Origin: Corynebacterium macginleyi
GTDB taxonomy: Bacteria > Actinomycetota > Actinomycetes > Mycobacteriales > Mycobacteriaceae
Length of the DNA: 64,000 nucleotides
Assembly: GCF_003688935.1 (NCBI RefSeq)
Contig: NZ_REGE01000002.1
Span: 186,001 to 250,000 of the forward strand
Direction of reading: 5' to 3'
Of this stretch, positions 29,622-39,936 are shown piece after piece (positions within the stretch are counted from its first letter, which is position 1; each line of letters opens with the position of its first letter). A program made the translations under genes and the position numbers. The notes beneath the pieces were generated by a model. That model did no database searches. It was given only the letters and a program-made list of their open reading frames with translations, and had not been told where the DNA came from.

Positions 29622-31868
29622 TTAATCCTCAACTGGCACTAGGGAAGTCTTACCGCGGTTATCGATATCCACGATTTCTACCTGTATCTTGTCGCCCACG
29701 TTGACAACATCTTCGACCTTCTCGATGCGCTCGTCGCCACCCAGGTTGGAGATGTGAATCAATCCATCGCGGCCCGGGGTCAAGGACACAAAGGCACCGA
29801 ATGGAACGGTTTTAACTACCGTGCCGAGGAAGCGCTCACCCACCTTGGGCAGCTGCGGGTTGGCAATGGAATTAACCTTTTCAATCGCAGCGTCAGCAGC
29901 TTCGCCGGTTACCGCAGAGATGTAGACCGTGCCATCCTCTTCAATTGAAACGTCAGCACCGGTATCCTCGGTGATCTGGTTAATGGTCTTGCCTTTGGGC
30001 CCGATGAGCTCACCAATCTTATTGACAGGTATCTTCACCGAGGTGATCTTCGGGGCCAGGCCGGACATCTCATCCGGGCAATCAATGACCTCTGCCATGG
30101 TTTCCAGGATAGTAGTACGTGCATCGCGGGCCTGCTCGAGGGCCTGCACCAAAACCTTAGACGGAATGCCGTCAAGCTTCGTGTCTAGCTGCAGTGCAGT
30201 AATGAATTCGGAAGTACCCGCAACCTTGAAGTCCATGTCACCGAAGGCGTCTTCGGCGCCGAGAATATCCGTGAGCGCCACGAACTTTTCCTTGCCCTTG
30301 ATCTCACCGGAGACCAAGCCCATGGCAATACCGGCTACTGGCGCCTTGAGCGGAACGCCAGCGTTGTAAAGCGACAGGGTGGACGCGCACACAGAGCCCA
30401 TGGAAGTGGAACCGTTGGAACCAAGGGCCTCAGAGACCTGGCGAATGGCATACGGAAATTCCTCGCGCGAAGGGATAACCGGTAGCAGGGCCCGCTCAGC
30501 CAGTGCGCCGTGGCCGATTTCGCGGCGCTTGGGCGAGCCAACGCGGCCGGTTTCACCGGTAGAAAATGGTGGGAAATTGTAGTGGTGCATATAGCGCTTG
30601 GACTCGATGGGAGTAAGCGAGTCGATCTGCTGCTCCATCTTCAACATATCCAGGGTGGTTACGCCGAGTATCTGCGTCTCCCCCCGTTCGAACAAGGAAG
30701 AGCCATGTGCGCGTGGTATCAAATCAACTTCGACGGACAGGTCGCGGATATCGGTAAGTCCGCGACCATCGATGCGGAAGCCATCGGCCAAAATCTTGCG
30801 GCGCACAATCTTCTTCATAAATTCGTTATAAGCAGCGCGAATCTGCTTGGAAGCCACTGCCTCTTCCAGGTCAGCAAATTGCGGCAGAAGATCTTGCTCT
30901 ACCTGCTCCATGTGCGCATTTGTAGCTTCCTCGCGCTCCTGCTTGCCCGGGATGGTCAGCAGGCTCTCTAACTTCTTAGCAGCGGTCTTTTCCACTGCGG
31001 CTAAGACATCATCCCCATAAGCTGGAAACAGCGGGAACTCTTGGGTCTCTTTGGCGGTGCGCTCTGCAAGACCTTTTTGGGCCTCGCACAGGGTCTTGAT
31101 GAACGGCTTAGCTGCCTCAAGGCCCGCTGCAACAGCCGCTTCCTGCGGAGCCGGGGCACCATCGGCGATACGCTCGGCGACGTTGGCGCCAGCACCCGCT
31201 TCCACCATCATGATGGCGACGTCTTTTTTGCGACCTTTCGTGACGATGCGGCCGGCTACCACCATCTCGAAGAGCGCGCGCTCGTGCTGCTCGTGGTTCG
31301 GAAAAGCCACCCACTGTCCCTCCGGGTGCTTTTTATCAGCGATAAGCGCCATGCGCACGCCACCGACGGCGCCGGAAACCGGCAGGCCGGAGAGCTGGGT
31401 TGCCGCAGACGCGCCGTTAATTGCTACCACGTCGTAGTACTCTTCCGGGTCCTGCGACAGGACGGTGATCACTACCTGCACTTCATTGCGCAGACCTTTG
31501 ACAAAAGTAGGGCGCAGCGGGCGGTCAATGAGGCGACAAGCCAGGATGGCCTCAGTGGAGGGACGGCCCTCGCGGCGGAAGAAGGAGCCGGGGATCTTGC
31601 CGGCTGCGTACATGCGCTCTTCCACATCAACAGTCAGTGGGAAAAAGTCAAAGTTTTCACGCGGCTGGTTAGAAGCAGTCGTAGTGGCCAGCAGCATCGT
31701 ATCATCATCGAGGTACGTGGTGACAGAACCGTCAGCCTGACGTGCCAATTGGCCGGTTTCAAAACGTACCGTGCGGGTACCAAAATCCCCATTGTCGAGG
31801 ACGGCGATAGCTTCGGTAATACCGAATTCTTCATCGATATTGAACTCTACGGAGTTCTGAACGCTCAT
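29622..31868 (-). CDS. pnp: Polyribonucleotide nucleotidyltransferase (PNPase)
   Basis: Phosphorolytic 3'-5' exoribonuclease and GpsI-type polymerase. 748 aa: two RNase PH cores separated by a helical linker (second core holds [20 protein letters not shown]), a KH domain with GPKG (near 621), and a C-terminal S1 domain (about 676-745). TAGAAT (31941-31946, minus) is a good -10, giving a leader of about 70 nt that contains GGAG before the start. rpsO lies upstream with a terminator between, a common pairing. Confidence 0.98.
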   Translation of the reverse strand: MSVQNSVEFNIDEEFGITEAIAVLDNGDFGTRTVRFETGQLARQADGSVTTYLDDDTMLLATTTASNQPRENFDFFPLTVDVEERMYAAGKIPGSFFRREGRPSTEAILACRLIDRPLRPTFVKGLRNEVQVVITVLSQDPEEYYDVVAINGASAATQLSGLPVSGAVGGVRMALIADKKHPEGQWVAFPNHEQHERALFEMVVAGRIVTKGRKKDVAIMMVEAGAGANVAERIADGAPAPQEAAVAAGLEAAKPFIKTLCEAQKGLAERTAKETQEFPLFPAYGDDVLAAVEKTAAKKLESLLTIPGKQEREEATNAHMEQVEQDLLPQFADLEEAVASKQIRAAYNEFMKKIVRRKILADGFRIDGRGLTDIRDLSVEVDLIPRAHGSSLFERGETQILGVTTLDMLKMEQQIDSLTPIESKRYMHHYNFPPFSTGETGRVGSPKRREIGHGALAERALLPVIPSREEFPYAIRQVSEALGSNGSTSMGSVCASTLSLYNAGVPLKAPVAGIAMGLVSGEIKGKEKFVALTDILGAEDAFGDMDFKVAGTSEFITALQLDTKLDGIPSKVLVQALEQARDARTTILETMAEVIDCPDEMSGLAPKITSVKIPVNKIGELIGPKGKTINQITEDTGADVSIEEDGTVYISAVTGEAADAAIEKVNSIANPQLPKVGERFLGTVVKTVPFGAFVSLTPGRDGLIHISNLGGDERIEKVEDVVNVGDKIQVEIVDIDNRGKTSLVPVED

Positions 31869-31940
31869 CTAGTTAATCTCCTTGAGTGTTTAGGCGATCG
31901 TCGGTGCCGCCTTTTCCACATTGTTTTGACAACGGTGGAA

Positions 31941-31946
31941 ATTCTA
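31941..31946 (-). promoter_or_regulatory. -10 box of pnp
   Basis: TAGAAT on the minus strand, in a 212-bp gap behind the rpsO terminator. An inverted repeat TTCCAC/GTGGAA (31914-31919 and 31935-31940) sits right at the expected start of transcription. Confidence 0.55.
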
Positions 31947-32028
31947 ACAGAGATTGTCTACTTTTGAGCTACGGCAATCGCAATCGCCACTGTTCCCGTC
32001 CAAGCTTAAGTAGGGTATAAAACCACTA

Positions 32029-32056
32029 ATTCCCCTTGCCACAGGGCAAGGGGAAT
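32029..32056 (-). terminator. Terminator of rpsO
   Basis: Perfect 12-bp stem ATTCCCCTTGCC / GGCAAGGGGAAT with an ACAG (plus strand) loop, 25 bp past the rpsO stop, followed on the minus strand by TAGTGGTTTT. Confidence 0.85.
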
Positions 32057-32080
32057 AATTCGGCCGCAGTCGCGTCGCAA

Positions 32081-32350
32081 TTAGCGGCGCAAGCCCAGGC
32101 GGGAAATCAGATCACGGTAACGATCCACGTTGTTTTCTGCCAAGTACTTCAGCAGGCCACGACGACGACCAACCATCAGCAGCAGACCACGACGGGAGTG
32201 GTGATCATGCTTGTGAAACTTCAGGTGCTCGGTCAAAGTGTTGATGCGAGAGGTTAGCAGGGCAACCTGCGCCTCAGGGGAACCAGTGTCGGTCTCGTGC
32301 AGGCCGTACTCCTTGAGGATTTCGGCCTTCTTCTCAGTGCTCAATGCCAT
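32081..32350 (-). CDS. rpsO: 30S ribosomal protein S15
   Basis: 89-aa S15, binding 16S rRNA and needed for 30S platform assembly. Full-length, with the family motif [36 protein letters not shown] and [15 protein letters not shown] precedes the ATG. It stands alone between the nucleoside hydrolase and pnp, with its own terminator. Confidence 0.99.
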   Translation of the reverse strand: MALSTEKKAEILKEYGLHETDTGSPEAQVALLTSRINTLTEHLKFHKHDHHSRRGLLLMVGRRRGLLKYLAENNVDRYRDLISRLGLRR

Positions 32351-32499
32351 GAGTATTTCTCCTATATTTCAGTCCACACTATTCTTCTACGCGCAGCACC
32401 GACCCGGCGAACTCCGCGTGCCGCAACTGTCGTGAACCACAGTCGCTAAGCCAACTGGTCATCTTACAGCCAGTTAGCATGCCAAATCAAAACGGTGCA

Positions 32500-33441
32500 C
32501 TACTTGGTGCCTACCGTGCGGAAAAGTTCTTCGAGGCGGTCCACAAATTCACGGACAAAGCGTTCGTTGTCCACGCCCACGGCCACCTTCGCGGTTGGTT
32601 CCTGACTCAGCCGCGTTTCATCGGCGATGGTTCGCCCCCGGGTGGGGCCTTCCGTATCCGTTTTCATATTGGTTTCGATGACCTCTACCAACGACGGATC
32701 TGCGGCTACCGCCACGGCCAGCGGGTCGTGCAGACCACAACCGCCCAAGTGGGGAGCCATGGTGGCATAAGCGCGAATGTAATAATCCACCATATCGGCG
32801 AAAACCTTGCCCGCGGTCGTTCCGGTAGCGCGCCAGCGCGCGGTTTCTTTTTCCGTCAAGAGGGTGCGTAGCGTGACATCAAGGCCCACCATGGTGACAT
32901 CGCTGCTATGGCGAAAAAGGTAATCGGTGGCATCCGGGTCTTGGGAGATATTGGCCTCCGCCCACGCGGACACGTTGCCGGGAACGGTCAGTGCCCCGCC
33001 CATCATGACAAGGTGGGCGTTGGTGGCAAAGGAGGCATCGGCAAGCATGGCCTGGGCGATGGTGGTAGACGGGCCGGTCGGAATAATGACTAGGTCATCA
33101 CCATAATCACGTACGGCCTGCAAGAGGAAATCCGTGGCCGACTGCGTGTCCTCGGTCTTATCGGACGGGGTGAGCAAAACTTCGCCTACGCCATTTTGCC
33201 CGTGAATGAACGAGGAAATCTCGCTGGGCTGGAAACCGTTCGGGCTGGGGCCCGCAAAGACTGGAATATCAGGCGTATCCAGCAATTCCAGCAGCGCCAG
33301 GGTATTGCGCACCGCGAGCGGGACCGTGACGTTGCCATAGGTGCAGGTCACCCCAATGAGCTCAAGATCGGGGTGGGCCAGAGCATAAGCCAAGGCCAAC
33401 GCATCATCAATGCCGGTGTCAAGATCGAGAATGGCCTTCAT
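32500..33441 (-). CDS. Inosine-uridine preferring nucleoside hydrolase
   Basis: 313-aa ribonucleoside hydrolase of the IunH/RihA type that splits nucleosides into base and ribose. The calcium site DLDTGIDDALAL is at residues 6-17, with the second ligand region in the C-terminal CGLHDPLAVAVA. It starts directly after the ribF stop, so the genes are one unit. Substrate range (purine or pyrimidine) cannot be told from sequence. Confidence 0.93.
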   Translation of the reverse strand: MKAILDLDTGIDDALALAYALAHPDLELIGVTCTYGNVTVPLAVRNTLALLELLDTPDIPVFAGPSPNGFQPSEISSFIHGQNGVGEVLLTPSDKTEDTQSATDFLLQAVRDYGDDLVIIPTGPSTTIAQAMLADASFATNAHLVMMGGALTVPGNVSAWAEANISQDPDATDYLFRHSSDVTMVGLDVTLRTLLTEKETARWRATGTTAGKVFADMVDYYIRAYATMAPHLGGCGLHDPLAVAVAADPSLVEVIETNMKTDTEGPTRGRTIADETRLSQEPTAKVAVGVDNERFVREFVDRLEELFRTVGTK

Positions 33442-34485
<1,044 letters not shown>

Positions 34486-34487
34486 CT

Positions 34488-35381
34488 ATGACTGATGCGC
34501 TCGCACATTCTGGACTTGTCATTGTTGATAAGCCAGCCGGCATGACCTCTCACGATGTTGTTAGCCGCCTACGCAGGTATTTTCGCACCAAAAAGGTCGG
34601 CCATGCCGGCACCCTGGATCCCATGGCAACTGGAGTGCTGGTTCTTGGCATCGAACGTGGCACCAAATTCCTCGCACATATGGTCGCCTCCACCAAGTCT
34701 TATTCAGCCACCATCCGCCTCGGCGCCTCTACCACCACCGATGATGCCGAGGGCGAATTTCGCTGGGGCAAGGCCGCAGCCGCGCTTAGTGCTTCCGCCA
34801 TCGAGGCCGAAGTTGCCACATTGACCGGCCAGATTATGCAAAAGCCCGCCGCGGTATCCGCCATCAAAATCGCTGGCAAGAGGGCCCACGAATTAGTACG
34901 CGAGGGCAAGGAGGTAGATATCCCCGCCCGCCCGGTCACCATCCATAGCTTTGAGACTCATGACATGCGCACCGAGGGCGATTTTCTGGACCTCGATGTA
35001 TCCGTGCAGTGTTCCTCCGGCACCTATATCCGCTCCTTGGCGCGCGATATGGGCGAGGCCCTTGGCGTCGGCGGGCATCTCACCGCCTTGCGCCGCACGA
35101 CGGTCGGGCCCTTCGCGCTTGCCGATGCCTCTCTTCTAGACGATCTCGCAGAAACCCCCCGCCTGTCCTTGAGCCTCGACGAGGCGCTCACGCGCAGTTT
35201 TCCCGTCGCGCCCGTCACGGAGGAAGAAGCCGTCGCTTTAGCAATGGGCAAATGGCTCGAGCCGCGCGGGCTATCTGGGATTCATGCTGCAGTGGCCCCT
35301 AATGGCCAAGCCATCGCGCTCATCAAGGAAAAGGGAAAAAGGCTGGCCACGGTCTTTGTGGCGCGGCCGTCTACCCTCTAA
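34488..35381 (+). CDS. truB: tRNA pseudouridine(55) synthase TruB
   Basis: Forms pseudouridine 55 in the T-loop of tRNAs. 297 aa with the catalytic Asp44 in GHAGTLDPMATGVL, KPAGMTSHD near the N-terminus, and a C-terminal PUA-like segment (about 215-290). ATG 34488 is used instead of an upstream start at 34479. It is divergent from ribF and convergent with the phosphopantetheinyl transferase gene, the same arrangement as in M. tuberculosis (Rv2793c-Rv2795c). Confidence 0.97.
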   Translation: MTDALAHSGLVIVDKPAGMTSHDVVSRLRRYFRTKKVGHAGTLDPMATGVLVLGIERGTKFLAHMVASTKSYSATIRLGASTTTDDAEGEFRWGKAAAALSASAIEAEVATLTGQIMQKPAAVSAIKIAGKRAHELVREGKEVDIPARPVTIHSFETHDMRTEGDFLDLDVSVQCSSGTYIRSLARDMGEALGVGGHLTALRRTTVGPFALADASLLDDLAETPRLSLSLDEALTRSFPVAPVTEEEAVALAMGKWLEPRGLSGIHAAVAPNGQAIALIKEKGKRLATVFVARPSTL

Positions 35382-35426
35382 GGCAAAGACTAAGGGGTAG
35401 CCAGTGGAGTTCTAAAAGGTATCCTT

Positions 35427-36101
35427 TCAGCCGGAAAAATCAAGGGCCGGAACCAGCGTGGATACCATGACATAACCACCCTCTAAAATCCACTTGCCGG
35501 TGATGAACGGCACTGGCGTAGGGCGGGCCAAAATATAGGAAATAAAGGTTCCGTCTTCGCGAATATGTATCTCTGCTTGATCGAAACCAAGCCACCGATG
35601 CGTCAGAGGAAACCACGCCTTATAAGTGGCCTCCTTGGCGCAAAACAGCAGGCGGTCTGGGCAATGCACCCCCGCTTTTTCCAGGCGCGACAACTGGGGC
35701 ATTTCCCCGGCTCTGGCGATCATTGTCAACACGCGATCGGGCAGGGGCTGCGCCGGCTCCGCATCAAGGCCAATAGAGCGAAAATCCTCAGTTGAGGCCA
35801 CCACTGCAGCCCGCAGGCCTTCCGTATGCGTCAGGGAACCAATAAAACCTTCGGGCCACAGGGGCATTCCCCGCTCCCCGCGCAGGATCGGGGTTGCCTC
35901 TGTAAATCCCAGTTCGCGCAGGGCCTGATGCGCACACCACCGAGCATCGCCAAATTCTGATTTCCGGATATCCACCGCGTGGGAAACTAGGGACTGTTCT
36001 TCGGGGTCAAGGTGTGCAAAGTTGAACAAGTCGGCCTCGCGGGCATCCGTACGCACGTAGCAATACCGAGTAGTTTCTGGGAATAGGTCGGAATAAAACA
36101 T
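35427..36101 (-). CDS. pptT: 4'-phosphopantetheinyl transferase (PptT-like)
   Basis: Moves phosphopantetheine from CoA onto carrier proteins, including those for mycolic acids. 224 aa with the family motifs SLTHTEG, IGLDAEP (Mg2+ site) and FCAKEATYKAWFPL. ATG 36101 is chosen because its A is also the last base of the upstream gene's TAA (TAATG) and GGGGAG lies about 10 nt before. Coupled to the metallophosphoesterase gene, exactly as pptT-pptH in M. tuberculosis. Confidence 0.94.
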   Translation of the reverse strand: MFYSDLFPETTRYCYVRTDAREADLFNFAHLDPEEQSLVSHAVDIRKSEFGDARWCAHQALRELGFTEATPILRGERGMPLWPEGFIGSLTHTEGLRAAVVASTEDFRSIGLDAEPAQPLPDRVLTMIARAGEMPQLSRLEKAGVHCPDRLLFCAKEATYKAWFPLTHRWLGFDQAEIHIREDGTFISYILARPTPVPFITGKWILEGGYVMVSTLVPALDFSG

Positions 36102-36907
36102 TAATTCAACTCCCCAAAAGTCGAGGTGACCGGGTATGGCCACGGAATATGGCACGGTTGGTTTCGCCATTCGCGGGGATAACCTAGAGAGACTTCGATA
36201 TGATCTACCTCATCCACATTCATCTTTGAGGGCAAGTGCAAGTGCCCATAAATAACCGCTTCTGCATTGTAGCGCCGCGGCCACGAGCGCGTATGCCGCG
36301 TGCCGCTCCACAGAGCGATCTCCGGGAATCGCAGCACCATCGTGGGCTCTTGTACGAGCGGCCAGTGGTTAACCAAGATAGTTGGCCCCTGCACCCTGGA
36401 TAAACGCTTAATGGAATACGCTAAGCGGTCCCAACACCACGCGCGCACGTCTACGAAGGGCGCGATAGCTACTTCATCAGTCATGACGAGCTGTTTTAAG
36501 TTAGCCTGCTGCAGCGCTTGTTCCACCGTAGTCCCGGAAGGGCGGAAACTATAGTCATACAAGGTAAAAAGCGGCACAATCGTAGCCCCATTAAAAACCG
36601 GATAGGGGTCCTCCGGCGTTATAACCCCGATTTCCCGGCAGGCATCTACCAGGTAGTCGTATTTTTCGCGCCCCTTGTACTGGTCCTGGGACCGAGAAAA
36701 TAACTCGTGGTTGCCCGGCGTCCAAATCACGGTGTCATAGCGCGCGGCTAACCCCCGCAAGATGCGCAGGATCAGCTCGCAGCGCTCTGCGACATCGCCT
36801 GCCACAATAAGCCAATCGTTGGGATCCGGCGGTGTTAGTTTTGCAATGCGCGCCAAATTTTCACTAATCGCACCGTGCAAGTCTGCTACCGCCCACAACG
36901 TTGGCAT
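36101..36907 (-). CDS. Metallophosphoesterase, probable phosphopantetheine hydrolase (PptH-like)
   Basis: 268-aa calcineurin-type phosphoesterase. Motifs appear in order: ADLHG (residues 8-12), AGDVAE, GNHELF, VNHWPL and YGHLHLPS. In M. tuberculosis the neighbour of pptT, PptH (Rv2795c), is known to remove phosphopantetheine from carrier proteins, undoing the transferase. The gene order, TAATG overlap and family are the same here, so the same role is likely but inferred. ATG 36907 is used, with GTG 36919 as an alternative. Confidence 0.9.
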   Translation of the reverse strand: MPTLWAVADLHGAISENLARIAKLTPPDPNDWLIVAGDVAERCELILRILRGLAARYDTVIWTPGNHELFSRSQDQYKGREKYDYLVDACREIGVITPEDPYPVFNGATIVPLFTLYDYSFRPSGTTVEQALQQANLKQLVMTDEVAIAPFVDVRAWCWDRLAYSIKRLSRVQGPTILVNHWPLVQEPTMVLRFPEIALWSGTRHTRSWPRRYNAEAVIYGHLHLPSKMNVDEVDHIEVSLGYPREWRNQPCHIPWPYPVTSTFGELN

Positions 36908-37005
36908 TACCGATCCCACCCACCTTACTCGTCACCGTACGAAGTTCGTTGTAGTTCCATCCTGCAGTGCTGGCGTGACTCGTTAGAATCACTGTAGCGT
37001 AGGTA

Positions 37006-38316
37006 CTACTTTGCTACTACAGCCCATTTCATGGAATAAAAGCGCCAGACCACGCCTAAGAGGCGGAAAGTAATGAATGCGGCCAAACCGCACCATACCC
37101 CGGTCAGCCCCGTGCTCATGGCATGCGCAAGGAGCACCCCGGGCAAAAATCCCAAAAGCACCGCGGCAATGGTTAGACTACGCAGAAATGCCGCATCCCC
37201 TGCCCCTAGCAAGACACCGTCGAGTGCAAAGACCACGCCACCGGCTATCACCATGCCCACGAGAATCCACCACGGTTGGCCCATGGCATCGATGACTTCT
37301 TGCGAGGAGGTAAACACTCGCGGAATGAACCCGGCCCCGGCAGCGAAAATCAAGGCGAGGAAGGCCGAAAAAATGGTGGAATACATCACTACCTTGCTTC
37401 CCACACTGCGCGCGTGACGAGCCGAACCGGCACCCAAGGCCGCCCCGGTCAGGGCTTGGGCGGCTATGGCCAAGGAATCCAAGATCAGCGCCAGGAAGTT
37501 CCACAACTGCATCATGATTTGGTGGCCACCCAAAGCCGCGGTGCCGACGCGGGAAACCACGGCCGTTGCGGTGAGAAAGGCCACCTGAAAACTGGCCGAG
37601 CGCAAAATAAGATCGCGGCCCAAGATCAGCTGTTCGCGCACGATGCGCCAACGAAACTCCCACGAACCGTTATGCTGTTTGTACAGCTCGCGCACGAAGA
37701 GACTCGCGATAATGCTCATCCCCAATACCGTGGCAATGGCAGAACCGGCAAGTCCCCACCAGTACACGAATGCAGGTACGGCAATAGCACCGGGAATCAT
37801 ACCAGCGAGAGTAAAATAGAGCGGCTTCTTGGTATTTTGTATACCGCGCATCCAGCCATTTCCGGCCATTTCCACGAGAGTCACGGGGATTGCACATGCG
37901 GCTATCCGCAGCCAGAGCGCGGTTCCTGCTGCAGTCGTGGGATCCCCGGTCAGCCACTGTGCAAAAACGCCAGCGAAGATCCACATGGTGAGGGCCAAAA
38001 TCGCACCAACGCCCAGGGCCACGTAGGTTGCTTGCACGCCTTCTGCGACTGCCTCAGCCCGCTTTCCAGCGCCAAATAGGCGGGACGAGCGCGCTGTAGT
38101 GCCGTAGGACAAGAAGGTCAGCTGCGTGGTCACCACGGTGTGAATCGTGGCTGCCGCAGCAAGCGAGGCTAATTCTTGGGCGCCCAGGCGCCCCACCACT
38201 GCGGTATCGAGCAAGAGGTAGAGCGGCATCGCCGCCAGGACTCCGAGGGCAGGAAACGCGAGGCCAAATACCTCGCGTGCGCTTACTGTCGTGGGTGTTG
38301 ACTGCTTAGTGCTCAT
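37006..38316 (-). CDS. MATE family efflux transporter (DinF type)
   Basis: 436-aa multidrug/toxin antiporter with about twelve membrane helices. MATE/DinF signs are the paired repeats beginning REVFGLAFPALGVLAAMPLYLLLDTAVVG and the second half around ASFQVAFLTATAVVSRVGTAALGGHQI. The substrate is unknown. The start (ATG 38316) overlaps the stop of the DHH phosphatase gene by 11 bp, so it belongs to the same unit as rbfA-infB. In mycobacteria dinF also follows nrnA-like and rbfA genes. Confidence 0.93.
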   Translation of the reverse strand: MSTKQSTPTTVSAREVFGLAFPALGVLAAMPLYLLLDTAVVGRLGAQELASLAAAATIHTVVTTQLTFLSYGTTARSSRLFGAGKRAEAVAEGVQATYVALGVGAILALTMWIFAGVFAQWLTGDPTTAAGTALWLRIAACAIPVTLVEMAGNGWMRGIQNTKKPLYFTLAGMIPGAIAVPAFVYWWGLAGSAIATVLGMSIIASLFVRELYKQHNGSWEFRWRIVREQLILGRDLILRSASFQVAFLTATAVVSRVGTAALGGHQIMMQLWNFLALILDSLAIAAQALTGAALGAGSARHARSVGSKVVMYSTIFSAFLALIFAAGAGFIPRVFTSSQEVIDAMGQPWWILVGMVIAGGVVFALDGVLLGAGDAAFLRSLTIAAVLLGFLPGVLLAHAMSTGLTGVWCGLAAFITFRLLGVVWRFYSMKWAVVAK

Positions 38317-39274
38317 TGATGGCACTCACCAGCTCCGCGATAATGCTTTCTTCGCTTCCCGATGTCATGTATCCGGCAGCGGGAACATGTCCGCCGCCGC
38401 CAAAAGTTGCCGCTAGAGCTCCGCAATTGATTGTCGTCGAACGCAAGGATACCGCCCAGATCCCGGGCGATTGCTCCTTAAAAACAACTCCCAATTCTGT
38501 GTCCTCTAAGGCACGAACAAAATCTACTAAGGACTCGACCGCGGAATCAGAATGACCGTCGATATCGGCCAAGCCTGCTACCAGGATACCCACGCCCAGT
38601 TCACCGGCATATTCGATGCGAAGTCCCGCGAGCACTCGGCCGATCATCTGCAAATCGTCAGGGGTCGTAGCATCGAGCAGGTCCGTGGCAATCTGCTTGG
38701 TGTCCAGGCCAAACTGCATCAAACGCGTGGCCACATCATGCATGGTGGGCCTACCCCAACGGAAACTGCCCGTATCGGTCACAAGCCCGGCGTACAGGCA
38801 GTGCGCGATGTTACTTTCGATCTGCACCGACAACATATCCAAAATGGTCAATATAACCACAGTGGTGGACTCGCATTCGGAATCGACCAAATTCACTGAG
38901 CCAAACCCGGCATTGGACGAGTGGTGGTCGATGCACAATACGCGCCCTGTCGCCGCCTTCGAGGCAATGTCCGCAGAAAAAAGGCCAGTACGATCGATCG
39001 CCCCACAATCCACGGTGACATAAAGGTCATAGCCTTGCGGTAACTCTCGCATCACCTTGACCTGTTCGGCTGCGGGAATAGAGTAAAGATTCGGCGCAAA
39101 ATCCTTATCCTGACCGATGACTGCACATGCATTTTTCCCTCTTTGCTTAAGGGCTAAAAGCAAAGCTGTAGCCGAGCCGATGGCGTCGGCATCCGGGCGC
39201 AAGTGAGTGACGATACAGATGCTCTGCGCCCCGGAAATAGCATCGACTGCGTCCTGATATTCCTTGCAGGTCAA
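38306..39274 (-). CDS. DHH family phosphoesterase (NrnA-type oligoribonuclease/pAp phosphatase)
   Basis: 322-aa bifunctional nanoRNase/phosphoadenosine-phosphatase. DHH-domain motifs are RPDADAIGSA (26-35), TVDCG and CIDHHSSN. The DHHA1 domain ends in the RNA-binding GGGGHVPAAG. It starts with TTG 39274 directly after the rbfA stop, with GAGG 5 nt before. Probably degrades short RNAs left by RNase J and PNPase. Confidence 0.94.
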   Translation of the reverse strand: MTCKEYQDAVDAISGAQSICIVTHLRPDADAIGSATALLLALKQRGKNACAVIGQDKDFAPNLYSIPAAEQVKVMRELPQGYDLYVTVDCGAIDRTGLFSADIASKAATGRVLCIDHHSSNAGFGSVNLVDSECESTTVVILTILDMLSVQIESNIAHCLYAGLVTDTGSFRWGRPTMHDVATRLMQFGLDTKQIATDLLDATTPDDLQMIGRVLAGLRIEYAGELGVGILVAGLADIDGHSDSAVESLVDFVRALEDTELGVVFKEQSPGIWAVSLRSTTINCGALAATFGGGGHVPAAGYMTSGSEESIIAELVSAINEH

Positions 39275-39718
39275 TTAAGCCTCATCTTCGTCGGATTTCT
39301 TGTACGGGTTGGCTTCCCCTGCAGGCTGAGCATTTTCCTTCAGCTTCGCTAGCTCTTTATCTCGAGCCCGAGCCCGTGCTAAGAGCTCTTCCATGTGCGC
39401 GGAGGCTTCTGGCACGGTATCGAGCTCGAAGGTAAGCGTCGGCGTAAAGCGAACGGACAATTGATCGCCGACGATCTTGCGCAACTGGCCCTTCGCGCGC
39501 TTGAGTGCTTCCGCAGCTTGGTCATAATCGGGCTCTGCAGTGATATCGTGGCCGCGTACGGTGTAAAAAACGGTAGCATCGTGCAAATCACCAGTAACCC
39601 GGGCATCGGTTACGGTGACCATTTCCAGGCGGCGATCCTTAATCTGCAGCTCAATCGCGCTAGCCACGATTTCCTGAATCCGTTTTGCTAGCCGCGCTGC
39701 ACGTGCGTGATCGACCAT
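39275..39718 (-). CDS. rbfA: Ribosome-binding factor A
   Basis: KH-like 30S maturation factor. 147 aa: [22 protein letters not shown] opening, [21 protein letters not shown] in the core, [11 protein letters not shown] near the end, and a basic, disordered C-terminal tail. GGAGG sits 5 nt before ATG 39718, which decides this start over one four codons earlier. It follows infB after a 218-bp gap that contains a terminator-like stem. Confidence 0.97.
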   Translation of the reverse strand: MVDHARAARLAKRIQEIVASAIELQIKDRRLEMVTVTDARVTGDLHDATVFYTVRGHDITAEPDYDQAAEALKRAKGQLRKIVGDQLSVRFTPTLTFELDTVPEASAHMEELLARARARDKELAKLKENAQPAGEANPYKKSDEDEA

Positions 39719-39845
39719 GGGAACCTCCAAGCTAAAGGGAATAACTTATTCCTAAATTACTGTGTCGCGGTATCAGAAACCACCAGTTTAGTTACTCACC
39801 GCAGCCAATGGAAACCGCTTCATAACCACATGCAAAAACGCGAAA

Positions 39846-39923
39846 CGGCCCGCTCTACCTTTCACACCTAGCAGCCTAACTCCGCGAAGAAAGGGTTCTA
39901 AGGTGGGCACGTACAGCGGGCCG
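39846..39923 (-). terminator. Probable terminator between infB and rbfA
   Basis: CGGCCCGCT (39846-39854) pairs with AGCGGGCCG (39915-39923), a 9-bp GC-rich stem. The 60-nt loop contains CCTTTC/GAAAGG, which can extend the structure. It lies just past the infB stop. Confidence 0.5.
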
Positions 39924-39936
39924 ACGCTAGCGGCAA

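Noticed and set aside
31041-31967. Long plus-strand frames opposite pnp, nusA (43510-44415) and rnj (23904-24800)
   Set aside because: Mirror frames of well-recognised genes in GC-rich DNA; no domain recognised.
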